64,000 nt of DNA, taken from assembly GCA_963712955.1 (NCBI GenBank), contig CAVQKF010000011.1, positions 434,001 through 498,000 on the forward strand, written 5' to 3'. Below, piece after piece: positions 18,144-25,569 of the stretch (position 1 is its first letter; each line of letters begins with the position of its first letter). The translations under genes and the position numbers were made by a program. The notes below the pieces were generated by a model, which worked only from the letters and a program-made list of their open reading frames with translations, was not told the origin of the DNA and did no database searches. The stretch is from DATFVJ01 sp963712955 (GTDB lineage Bacteria; Actinomycetota; Actinomycetes; Streptosporangiales; Streptosporangiaceae).

Positions 18144-18917
18144 TCAGCCGCGCTGTGCGCGGGCCGACGCGTACAGGCACAACGCCGCGGCGATCGCCAG
18201 GTTCAGGCTCTCGGCGCGGCCATAGATGGGAACGGCCACCGAGTCATCGGCCAGGCTCAGCAACTCGCCCGGCAGTCCCCACGCCTCGTTGCCGAACAGC
18301 CACGCCGCCGGGGTACGCAGCGTATCTGCCGCGATCACCTCATCGAGCGAGCGCTTGCCACGAGCGTCCGCGGCCAGGATACGGAGGCCTGCGCCGCGCA
18401 GCGCGTCGACGGCCGGCGCCAGCCTGGCGCCCGCCACGACGGGCAGATGAAACAAACTTCCCGCGGACGCACGGACGCACTTGCCGTTGTAGGGGTCGAC
18501 GGACGCGTCACTGAAGATCACGGCGGCTGCCCCCGCCGCGTCCGCCGTCCGCAGCACGGTACCCGCGTTGCCTGGATCGCGCGCGTGGGCGAGCACCGCG
18601 ACCAGCCGCGGTGACAGGGCGATCACATCGCCGAGTGGCACGTCGACAAAGCCGCAGACCGCGAGTATCCCCTGCGGGGTTGTGGTCTGAGCGAGCCCGG
18701 CCATGATCTCTCCGCTGACCACGTGCATGGCGGCACCGGCCTGTCCTGCGCTCGCGACGAGCGCGGCGTGCCGCGTGGACGCCTGGGCGGTGACGAATAC
18801 CTCTTCGACCGCGGCGCCTGCTGCCAGTGCCTCGCTGACCGCCTGCGGGCCTTCCGCGAGGAATGCGCGTTCGCGCTCACGCAGTGCGCGCTTGGCCAGC
18901 CTGCGGGCGGCCTTCAC
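18144..18917 (-). CDS. TrmH/SpoU-family RNA 2'-O-methyltransferase
   Basis: SAM-dependent SPOUT methyltransferase acting on rRNA or tRNA. The N-terminal substrate-binding domain carries FLAEGPQAVSEAL. The knotted SPOUT domain shows the three family motifs: HARDPGNAGTVLRTADAAGA, LFGNEAWGLP and IYGRAESLNLAIAAALCLY. The family N-terminus normally starts before this point: codons for ELTSVRSPR are in frame upstream, but no ATG, GTG or TTG is available before the rplT stop. The GTG at 18917 is therefore the first usual start and probably not the whole protein. The rRNA or tRNA target is not determined. Confidence 0.88.
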   Translation of the reverse strand: MKAARRLAKRALRERERAFLAEGPQAVSEALAAGAAVEEVFVTAQASTRHAALVASAGQAGAAMHVVSGEIMAGLAQTTTPQGILAVCGFVDVPLGDVIALSPRLVAVLAHARDPGNAGTVLRTADAAGAAAVIFSDASVDPYNGKCVRASAGSLFHLPVVAGARLAPAVDALRGAGLRILAADARGKRSLDEVIAADTLRTPAAWLFGNEAWGLPGELLSLADDSVAVPIYGRAESLNLAIAAALCLYASARAQRG

Positions 18918-18975
18918 CCGCGGCGAGCGAACGCTCGTGAGCTCGCTTCGTGCCGCGGCAGAGTTCGCGCGCGTG

Positions 18976-19365
18976 TCAGGCCACCGCCGTGTCCGCTTGC
19001 GCCCCGGCCTCCGGCAGTGCCTTCTTGGCCACCTCTACCAGAACGGCGAAGGCCTGCTCGTCCGCGACGGCAAGCTCGGCGAGCATGCGCCTGTCGACCT
19101 CCACCCCTGCGGCCCGAAGCCCCTGCACGAACCTGTTGTAGGTCATGCCATTCGCCCGTGCCGCGGCGTTGATGCGCTGAATCCACAGTCGCCGGAAAGC
19201 GCCCTTGCGGTCCTTTCGGTCCCTGTAGGCGTACGTCATCGAGTGGAGAACCTGCTCCTTGGCCTTGCGGTACAGCCGTGACCGCTGGCCCCGGTAGCCG
19301 CTCGCCCGCTCGAGGACGGTCTTGCGCTTCTTGTGGGCGCCCGTCGCCCGCTTCACGCGTGCCAT
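18976..19365 (-). CDS. rplT: 50S ribosomal protein L20
   Basis: Primary 23S rRNA-binding protein needed early in 50S assembly. It starts MARVKRATGAHKKRKTVLER and contains GYRGQRSRLYRKAKEQVLHS and RRLWIQRINAAAR. 129 residues, about ten longer than average by a short Ala/Asp tail. ATG at 19365 with AGGA upstream. It lies 28 bp after rpmI in the infC-rpmI-rplT operon. L20 of other bacteria represses this operon by binding its mRNA. Confidence 0.98.
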   Translation of the reverse strand: MARVKRATGAHKKRKTVLERASGYRGQRSRLYRKAKEQVLHSMTYAYRDRKDRKGAFRRLWIQRINAAARANGMTYNRFVQGLRAAGVEVDRRMLAELAVADEQAFAVLVEVAKKALPEAGAQADTAVA

Positions 19366-19393
19366 GTTCCTGACTCCCTCGGCTGGGCCCGGG

Positions 19394-19588
19394 CTACTTC
19401 CCGAGCAGTTTCTTGATCCTCTTCGCGTCCGCGTCGGACAGCACCACGTCACGCCCGAGTCGCCTGGTGTGCGTGGACGGCTTGTGCTCGAGCAAGTGAT
19501 TACGGTTGGCGCGGCGCCGCATTACCTTGCCAGAACCTGTAAGCCGGAATCGCTTCCTGGCCCCGCTGTGGGTCTTCATCTTCGGCAT
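19394..19588 (-). CDS. rpmI: 50S ribosomal protein L35
   Basis: 64-residue basic protein: MPKMKTHSGARKRFRLTGSG at the start, then RRRANRNHLLEHK and the terminal AKRIKKLLGK. It is complete and of normal length. It sits between infC and rplT, with 265 bp of leader to infC that contains two repeated hairpins. Confidence 0.98.
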   Translation of the reverse strand: MPKMKTHSGARKRFRLTGSGKVMRRRANRNHLLEHKPSTHTRRLGRDVVLSDADAKRIKKLLGK

Positions 19589-19625
19589 GGTCGCCGTCGT
19601 CTCCGTCCTGTCGCGTGCCTCGCGG

Positions 19626-19680
19626 CACGACGTCTCCCATGTGCCTCAAGGCACGGTGTCTCCCATGTGCCCCAAGGCAC
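19626..19680 (-). promoter_or_regulatory. Two tandem tetraloop hairpins in the infC-rpmI spacer
   Basis: A 26-bp unit is repeated at 19626-19651 and 19652-19677. In the mRNA each copy forms GTGCC-TTGR-GGCAC (19641-19654 and 19667-19680). The two hairpins lie 50-90 nt before the L35 start. In E. coli and Bacillus, L20 binds mRNA structures in the infC-rpmI-rplT transcript. An equivalent role here is a guess based on position and doubled structure. Confidence 0.5.
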
Positions 19681-19853
19681 GGTCTTTCTCCCGCACGTGT
19701 GTGCCCGCGCCGCATTCCTCGCATGTCCGCACACAGGTCGGCAATCTGGCCCCACATAGGCAGGTCAACGTCGCTGCGGCGCTGAGCGGCCCCCACGACG
19801 GGCGATCGCCGGACCCCCACGTTGCCCGCCTGGAACAAGCAGGCTAACCGCTG

Positions 19854-20447
19854 TCAGCTACTGGCCGGCGCGTCCGGGCTGCGGCGTTCCCTTGGCACGG
19901 CACGCGCGGCGGCGCGCTCGGCTTTGGCCTCGCTCTTCTTCCTGTTCGGCCCGATGACCATGATCATGTTCCTGCCGTCCTGCTTGGGCTGCGCCTCCAC
20001 AAAGCCAAGCTCCTCAACGTCACCTGCGAGCCGCTGGAGCAGCCGGAACCCGAGCTCTGGGCGGGACTGCTCGCGCCCGCGGAACATGATGGTCACCTTG
20101 ACCTTGTCACCCTGCTTGAGGAACCGCTCAACATGTCCTCGCTTGGTGGCGTAGTCGTGCGGATCGATCTTCGGCCTGAGCTTGATCTCCTTGATGACCG
20201 TCTGCGCCTGGTTCTTGCGCGCCTCCCTGGCCTTGAGCGCGGACTCGTACTTGAATTTGCCGTAGTCCATCAGCTTGCATACCGGGGGTCGTGCAGTAGG
20301 CGCCACCTCCACCAGATCAAGGTCGGCCTCTTGCGCCAACCGGAGCGCATCGCCAATGGCTACGATCCCGACCTGCTCGCCATTTGGACCAACGAGCCTG
20401 ACTTCTGGGACGCGGATACGCTCGTTAATTCTCGGTTCGGGGCTGAT
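19854..20447 (-). CDS. infC: Translation initiation factor IF-3, AUC start
   Basis: Binds the 30S subunit and rejects non-standard start codons. The N-terminal domain ISPEPRINERIRVPEVRLVG and the C-terminal domain VKVTIMFRGREQSRPELGFR are both complete; a basic tail of about 30 residues follows. No ATG/GTG/TTG lies near the conserved N-terminus. The start is set at ATC (20445-20447), which follows AAGGAGGT by 3 nt. AUU/AUC starts are known for infC and allow IF-3 to repress its own synthesis. First gene of the operon with rpmI and rplT. Confidence 0.93.
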   Translation of the reverse strand: MSPEPRINERIRVPEVRLVGPNGEQVGIVAIGDALRLAQEADLDLVEVAPTARPPVCKLMDYGKFKYESALKAREARKNQAQTVIKEIKLRPKIDPHDYATKRGHVERFLKQGDKVKVTIMFRGREQSRPELGFRLLQRLAGDVEELGFVEAQPKQDGRNMIMVIGPNRKKSEAKAERAAARAVPRERRSPDAPASS

Positions 20448-20885
20448 GTGACCTCCTTGGGCGTCACGCCTGCCGCCACATTTCCGGCGGCAGGACCTCT
20501 CGGAACTGCCGACGAGGCTCGCTGCGGCGTCCTGCCACAAAGGCAGTGCCACACAACAACGGCCCCGCATGGCATGCATGCGGGGCCATCGAACTGCGCG
20601 GACGCCACACCACCCGTAGAGGCCGACTGCCAGCATGGACGTCATCCATGCTGGTAACCGCCCCATCCGGCCAGCGCGCTAAACGCCCGGAATCGCAGCC
20701 ATACCCGCCAGCCAGGAGCTGGCAAGGTGGGAGATAGTCCTCCGCTTGCATGCCCGGTACGGGTGTACCGGGCTGGTTAGCATTTAACTCTACCCCACCG
20801 GACCGGGCCCAGGTATGTCCTGGCAGTCACCATCAGTTTGTTGACACACTCCAGGCAGGGACCTTGTGGTGCGGCGCAAGCACGG
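20448..20885 (-). promoter_or_regulatory. Structured infC leader with three strong hairpins
   Basis: About 440 bp without a gene. Three inverted repeats stand out: 20561-20587 (11-bp arms GGCCCCGCATG), 20630-20654 (10-bp arms CCAGCATGGA) and 20752-20773 (9-bp arms GCCCGGTAC). In the mRNA the first is followed by GTTGTTGTGT, which resembles a weak terminator. Attenuation of the infC operon is plausible; the promoter itself was not located with confidence. Confidence 0.55.
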
Positions 20886-21446
20886 TCACTGCTGCTCCTG
20901 GTCGATCAGCTCGCCGAACCGGCTCACGGTTGACAGCAGGAATCTGCGGATCACCGGCTCGTCGGCCGGGTCGACATAGCCGAACGCCGTCTTCCAGCGA
21001 GCAGCCACGTACTCGCGGGCGTCGCGCAGCTTCTCGCGGCCCTCACCTGTCAGGTGCAGATGGACCACGCGCCGGTCATGGGCATCCCTGCGGCGTGTCA
21101 GATACCCATCGCGCTCGAGCACGTCGGCCAGGTAGCTCACCATGGGCGGCGTAACCCAGGACCTTGCGGCCACTTCGCCTGACCTGAGGCCATCCTCCTC
21201 CTCGAGCGCGGCAAGAACGCCAAGCCCGGCAGAGCTGACACCGGTCCCCTCAGCCGTGTACCACCAGTAGGTGCCGATCAGCCGGGCGGCGAGGCCAGCG
21301 AGGCGCGACACCGGTAGCAGATCAAGCGGCGTGTCATCCCAGTGGTCGCCCCACCGGATCCCGTGTTCGCGCGCCGTGTTCGGCCGTCCGGACCCAGGCG
21401 CAGATTCGCTCGGCGCCGTCGGCTCGTTCGGCGCCGTGTCCGTCAT
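20886..21446 (-). CDS. MarR-family transcriptional regulator
   Basis: Winged-helix regulator of about 186 residues. The recognition helix region is LRSGEVAARSWVTPPMVSYL and the wing is RRRDAHDRRVVHLHLTGEG, the typical D.R...L.LT.G pattern. The ATG at 21446 is chosen; a TTG at 21482 would add 12 residues. The first 40 residues are acidic and Pro/Ser-rich. Ligand and targets are unknown; the AT-rich stretch just upstream (21480-21505, with ATTCAGTAATTCAAACG) could hold its own operator. Confidence 0.88.
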   Translation of the reverse strand: MTDTAPNEPTAPSESAPGSGRPNTAREHGIRWGDHWDDTPLDLLPVSRLAGLAARLIGTYWWYTAEGTGVSSAGLGVLAALEEEDGLRSGEVAARSWVTPPMVSYLADVLERDGYLTRRRDAHDRRVVHLHLTGEGREKLRDAREYVAARWKTAFGYVDPADEPVIRRFLLSTVSRFGELIDQEQQ

Positions 21447-21519
21447 CTTCGTAGCCTGACCCGCCGGATACTGGGGCGTCAAATCATTCAGTAATTCAAA
21501 CGTTACATGGCGGCGTGAC

Positions 21520-22365
21520 TCACGACTGTGCCGCCAGTTCAGCCAATCCCGCGGACCGCATGGCGCCGAGCGGCGGCGCGTACCCTGTCATCAGCTGGAC
21601 CTGCCGCGCGGCCTGGTGGAGCAGCAGATCAAACCCGCCGACAACGGTCGATCCCGCGCCGCGGGCCGCCGCTGCGAGCCGGGTCGGCCATGGGTCATAC
21701 GCGACGTCGAATACCACACGAGGCGGATGCCGCCCGCCGAACAGCGACCCAGCGACGGCGTCGGCTGCACGGGGCGGCACGGTGCAGATAACGAGCCCTC
21801 CCGCAGCTCCGGCAATCACCGACGTACGGGCGGGCGACGCAATCGCGCGGACCCGGATGGCGACGTCAAGCCGTTTGGCCGCAGCTTCGAGTTCGCCCGA
21901 CCTGCTCGTGTCGCGCACCGCGACGTTCACTTCGTGCGCACCCATCTCTCTGAGCGCGGCAAGGGCGGAACAGGCCGTGGCGCCAGCCCCGATGATAAGC
22001 GCGCTCGCGGTCGTGCCCACCTCCGTAACCCCCGCCTCCGCCAGCGCGGCTACCATCCCGCCGACGTCGGTGTTGTAGCCGAGCCTGCGGCCGCCGGACA
22101 GCACCACGGTGTTGGCACCGCCGACGGCCGCGGCGAGCGGGTCGATCTTATCGAGCAAGGGCAGCACGGCCCGTTTCAGCGGCATGGTCAACGACAGTCC
22201 CGCCCAGCAGTCGTCCAGCCCATCCAGCAAGCCAGGCAGGCGGACCTCGTCGCATTCGATCGCCGCATAGCTCCACCCGTGCAAGCCAAGCGCCGCGTAC
22301 GCGGCCCGGTGCAGCGCCGGCGAGAGCGAATGGGTGACCGGTGAGCCGAGGACGGCAGCCCTCAT
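21520..22365 (-). CDS. aroE: Shikimate dehydrogenase
   Basis: NADPH-dependent reduction of 3-dehydroshikimate in aromatic amino acid synthesis. The substrate motif SPVTHSLSPALHRAAYAALG is near the start, NTDVGG in the middle, and the nucleotide-binding GAGATACSALAAL at about residue 130. GGFDLLLHQAARQ near the end carries the conserved Gln. The ATG at 22365 puts the first beta strand (RAAVLGSP) at the N-terminus. mltG ends 144 bp upstream, as in the Streptomyces arrangement. Confidence 0.92.
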   Translation of the reverse strand: MRAAVLGSPVTHSLSPALHRAAYAALGLHGWSYAAIECDEVRLPGLLDGLDDCWAGLSLTMPLKRAVLPLLDKIDPLAAAVGGANTVVLSGGRRLGYNTDVGGMVAALAEAGVTEVGTTASALIIGAGATACSALAALREMGAHEVNVAVRDTSRSGELEAAAKRLDVAIRVRAIASPARTSVIAGAAGGLVICTVPPRAADAVAGSLFGGRHPPRVVFDVAYDPWPTRLAAAARGAGSTVVGGFDLLLHQAARQVQLMTGYAPPLGAMRSAGLAELAAQS

Positions 22366-22509
22366 CGCGCCGGTTTCATGCCGTGCCAGCCCCGGAGGAC
22401 ACCGTACCGACCTGCGGACACCCCAGACCCCGGTGGCCCGGGATCCCCCCGCAGACCCGGCGCCTCGGCAGCCGTTCATGCTGGCCGGTCCCGGCTCTCC
22501 AGGCGGCGA

Positions 22510-25035
22510 TCATCCGCCCTGGCCAAGGTTCTTCTCGAGCTCGGCCCTGAGCTGGACGAACGTGGCCTGGCTTGACGTGAACTGGGTCAGGCCGGTCTTG
22601 GGGTTGACGGTGACGAAGTAGAGCCAGTTGCCGGCCGCCGGGTGCAGTGCGGCATGGATCGCGGCATCTCCCGGGCTGTCGATCGGGCCAGGCGGCAGCC
22701 CGCTGTGCTGATAGGTGTTGTAGGCGGAGCGGACCTGGAGCTGCTGATTCGTGGCGAGGATCCCGTACGTGTGCAGCGCGTACATGACAGTGCTGTCCAG
22801 TTGCAGTGGCATATTCATGGCCAGCCTGTTGTAGATCACTCGTGCGATCTTGGGAAAGTCAGCGACCCAGCCGCCTTCGGCCTGCACGAGGCTGGCCACG
22901 GTGACGGCCTCGGCGGGGGTGAGGTTCACCGATTGTGCGCCGGTGACCAGGTGGATCCGCGCCGCCTCGGCATCGAATTGCAGCACCATGGCCCGAAGCA
23001 CACCGGCCGCGGTCATGCGCGGCTGCACCGAATAGGTGGCCGGGAACAGGTAACCCTCCGGCTGGTTTCCCGCGTACGACGGGAGGCCGAGCGCAGCCGG
23101 GTCCGCGAGCGCCGAATGGTAGTCCCTGAGTGGTATTCCCGATTTCGCGCCGAGTGCGGCAACGATCTGGCTGGCCCGCAGGCCCTCGGGGATCGTGACC
23201 TTCAGCTGTATGCGGGCTCCGGGGTTGAGCAGCAGGCCGAACGCGAGCGCCGCTTTCATGTGCAGGCGCAGCCGGTAGAAGCCCGGCTCGAGCCCGGTCT
23301 GCTGTGAACTCTGCTCGGCCGCCTTGGCGAACGCCCGCGTGCTCGCGACGACGCCAACACCGAAGAGCGTCCGGGCCACGTCGGTGGCCGTCTGGTTCTG
23401 CTGGATCTGGACGACGACGCTGCCATAGCCGGACCCGGAATAGTCCGGCGGTACCACGTACTCACGCAGGAAGTGGTAACCAACGATGCCGCCACCTGAC
23501 AGGAAGAGCGCGAGAACAAGCAGAGCGATCAGCGGCGCGCTGAAGCGCCGGCCACGGCGCCGGGCCCGCCCATCGCCACGGCGGCTGCGCCGGCCGCCTG
23601 GCCCCATCGGGACGATCGGCCCGCTGGCCTCTTCACCTTCGGGCTCCCAGCCGTACGCGTCGTCCGGATCAGCCTCGTCGGCGTAATCGCCCTGCGGGCG
23701 CCGATCCGCGTCCTGGTCGTGAAACCGGTCTGGTTCCGCAGGAACAGAAGGCATCGGCCCCAATATGGCCTGGTGATCCGGCCACGGCGGCTCGGGCGTG
23801 GGACCAGGGATCCCGGGCGGCCCGGGCATGGGACCAGAGATCCCGGGCGGCCCGGGCATGGGACCAGAGATCCCGGGCGGCTCAGGATGCAAAGGGCCCG
23901 GCGGGTCCGGCGGGACCTGTCCGCCGTACCCGAGCCGCCCGGGATCGGCGGACGGCCACGGGTATGGATCCGCGGGTTCAGCCTGCGTGGCCACGGCGGG
24001 CACCTGCGGCAGCGGCCCAGACACGGTGGGAGGCGAGGATACCCGGGACCACGGCGGCGCGGGCTGCGGCGGCGGAGGGTCCTGGCCTGCCCCAGGCCGG
24101 TACGGACCGGACGGCCGCGCGTGGCTGCTGCCGGGCAGCGCCGCACGGTGCGGATCCTTGGGCATGCTGCTGTGGTACAGATCAGCAGGCACGTCACCGT
24201 TGTAATGCTCACCCGGCGGGCTACCGGCGTTCATGTACCCGCCGTTCGGGTCAGCCGCAGGACGGTAGCCAGATCTGCCAGGGTCCCCCAGCATGCCTGG
24301 CGGCGTCACACGGCCAGGTTCCGCAGAAAGTCCCTGCAACGGGCCGGATGACGTGCCCAGGTACGGATCCGCCGAGGGCCTCGATGAGGTGCCCGGATAC
24401 GGGTCAGCCGACGGAGCGGCCGGGTCCGGAACCGATGGTGGGCCGGGGTAGCCGTTCGGCTGGTGGGGCGCCGACGGCGGCCAGGCGTACTGTCCGGGCC
24501 TGGCGCCAGGCGCAGGTGCGGGCGGACCGACCAGAGAGGGGTCTGAGGCACCGAGGTACGGGTCTGGCGGTGAACCTTGATACGGCTCCGGCTCATGTGA
24601 CTCCGGCTCATGTGACTCCGGCTCATGTGACTCCGGCTCATGTGACTCCGGCTCATGTGACTCCGGCTCATGTGACTCCGGCTCATGTGACTCCGGCTCA
24701 TGTGACTCCGGCTCATATGGCTCCGGCTCATATGGCTCCGGAGGTGCGGCGCGGTGCCGTCCCTGTTGGCTCTGCCGTCCCTGTTGGCTCTGCCGTCCCT
24801 GTTGGCTCTGCCGTCCCTGTTGGCTCTGCCGTCCCTGTTGGCTCTGCCGTCCCTGTTGGCTCTGCCGTCCCTGTTGGCTCTGCCGTCCCTGTTGGCTCTG
24901 CCGTCCCTGTTGGCTCTGCCGTCCCTGTTGGCTCTGCCGTCCCTGTTGGCTCTGCCGTCCCTGTTGGCTCTGCCGTCCCTGTTGCCCCGGTTTTTCACGA
25001 GGTCCCTGACTGCCCTGGTCACGCCCGACGCTCAC
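22510..25035 (-). CDS. mltG: Endolytic murein transglycosylase MltG with a very long repetitive N-terminus
   Basis: Cleaves nascent glycan strands, setting peptidoglycan chain length at the membrane. The conserved part starts near residue 500: a basic stretch, one transmembrane helix (APLIALLVLALFLSGGGIVG) and the extracellular YceG domain. That domain has the catalytic-type Glu in SLVQAEGG, then FPKIARVIYNRL, LQLDSTVMYAL and YNTYQHSGLPPGPI. The first 490 or so residues, predicted cytoplasmic, are low-complexity: about twelve QQGRQS units, ten ESHEP units, a Pro/Tyr/Gly-rich region and three PGISGPMPGP-type units. Typical actinobacterial MltG has a shorter tail. ATG start overlapping the ruvX stop. 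Confidence 0.93.
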   Translation of the reverse strand: MSVGRDQGSQGPREKPGQQGRQSQQGRQSQQGRQSQQGRQSQQGRQSQQGRQSQQGRQSQQGRQSQQGRQSQQGRQSQQGRQSQQGRQSQQGRHRAAPPEPYEPEPYEPESHEPESHEPESHEPESHEPESHEPESHEPESHEPESHEPEPYQGSPPDPYLGASDPSLVGPPAPAPGARPGQYAWPPSAPHQPNGYPGPPSVPDPAAPSADPYPGTSSRPSADPYLGTSSGPLQGLSAEPGRVTPPGMLGDPGRSGYRPAADPNGGYMNAGSPPGEHYNGDVPADLYHSSMPKDPHRAALPGSSHARPSGPYRPGAGQDPPPPQPAPPWSRVSSPPTVSGPLPQVPAVATQAEPADPYPWPSADPGRLGYGGQVPPDPPGPLHPEPPGISGPMPGPPGISGPMPGPPGIPGPTPEPPWPDHQAILGPMPSVPAEPDRFHDQDADRRPQGDYADEADPDDAYGWEPEGEEASGPIVPMGPGGRRSRRGDGRARRRGRRFSAPLIALLVLALFLSGGGIVGYHFLREYVVPPDYSGSGYGSVVVQIQQNQTATDVARTLFGVGVVASTRAFAKAAEQSSQQTGLEPGFYRLRLHMKAALAFGLLLNPGARIQLKVTIPEGLRASQIVAALGAKSGIPLRDYHSALADPAALGLPSYAGNQPEGYLFPATYSVQPRMTAAGVLRAMVLQFDAEAARIHLVTGAQSVNLTPAEAVTVASLVQAEGGWVADFPKIARVIYNRLAMNMPLQLDSTVMYALHTYGILATNQQLQVRSAYNTYQHSGLPPGPIDSPGDAAIHAALHPAAGNWLYFVTVNPKTGLTQFTSSQATFVQLRAELEKNLGQGG
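23791..23880. repeat. Three 30-bp units in mltG
   Basis: Units at 23791, 23821 and 23851 encode the PGISGPMPGP-type repeats; the second and third are almost identical. Confidence 0.85.
24591..24740. repeat. Ten 15-bp units in mltG
   Basis: Eight copies of GCTCATGTGACTCCG and two of GCTCATATGGCTCCG encode an acidic ESHEP/EPYEP repeat in the MltG N-terminus. Confidence 0.93.
24756..24971. repeat. Twelve identical 18-bp units in mltG
   Basis: GCCGTCCCTGTTGGCTCT is repeated without change from 24756, with a partial thirteenth copy. It encodes QQGRQS on the minus strand. Several other frames also stay open through it. Confidence 0.95.
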
Positions 25036-25514
25036 GGTGCGAACTCGCGGGGTGAGTCCTGAGCAGCGGGCGCGAGTTCGCCTGGCGGCCCGCCGGTCCC
25101 CCGCTCGGTGTCGAGGGCTGCCTGCAGCAGCACAGCTGCCGCTGCCTTGTCCACCACCTGCCTCCTGGCGCGCTCGTCCCTGCCGCTCTGGCGAAGCGCA
25201 CCGTGGGCCGTGACCGTGGTGAATCTTTCATCGAACAACCGCACCGGCAGCGGCTGGAGACGGGTGGCGAGCCTCGCCGCGAATTCCCGTGCGTCGGCCG
25301 CGGCACGTCCTTCCCGGCCCGACAAGGATGTGGGCAGACCGACGATCACCTCAGCCGCGCCGTGCTCGGCGGCGAGCTTCGCGACGGCATCCACGTCACC
25401 ACGGCCACGGCGGATGGTTGCAAGCGGCGATGCGAGCACGCCGCCCGGATCGCTGCGCGCCACACCGGCGCGCACCGAGCCGACGTCAATCCCGAGCCGC
25501 ACACCGCTCCTCAC
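25032..25514 (-). CDS. ruvX: YqgF/RuvX, putative pre-16S rRNA nuclease
   Basis: RNase H-like fold protein linked to 16S rRNA 5' maturation (earlier called Holliday-junction resolvase-like). The opening RLGIDVGSVRAGVARSD holds the first catalytic Asp; EVIVGLPTSLSG and RLFDERFTTVTAH follow, and VDKAAAAVLLQAAL carries the last Asp. GTG at 25514 gives 160 residues, the family norm. A GTG four codons later has a better ribosome site (GAGGAG), and one at 25565 lies 4 nt after the alaS stop. Overlaps mltG as ATGA. Confidence 0.88.
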   Translation of the reverse strand: MRSGVRLGIDVGSVRAGVARSDPGGVLASPLATIRRGRGDVDAVAKLAAEHGAAEVIVGLPTSLSGREGRAAADAREFAARLATRLQPLPVRLFDERFTTVTAHGALRQSGRDERARRQVVDKAAAAVLLQAALDTERGTGGPPGELAPAAQDSPREFAP

Positions 25515-25569
25515 CGGGCGGTCTGCTGACTGCACTGCCTGCGCTTGCTGCCCTGCCTCAAACACGATC

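Noticed and set aside
21480..21505. Defined MarR operator upstream of the regulator gene
   Set aside because: The stretch is AT-rich, but the inverted arms do not match well enough to call a site.
24756..24971. CRISPR array
   Set aside because: Copies are contiguous with no spacers, and the repeat is translated within mltG.
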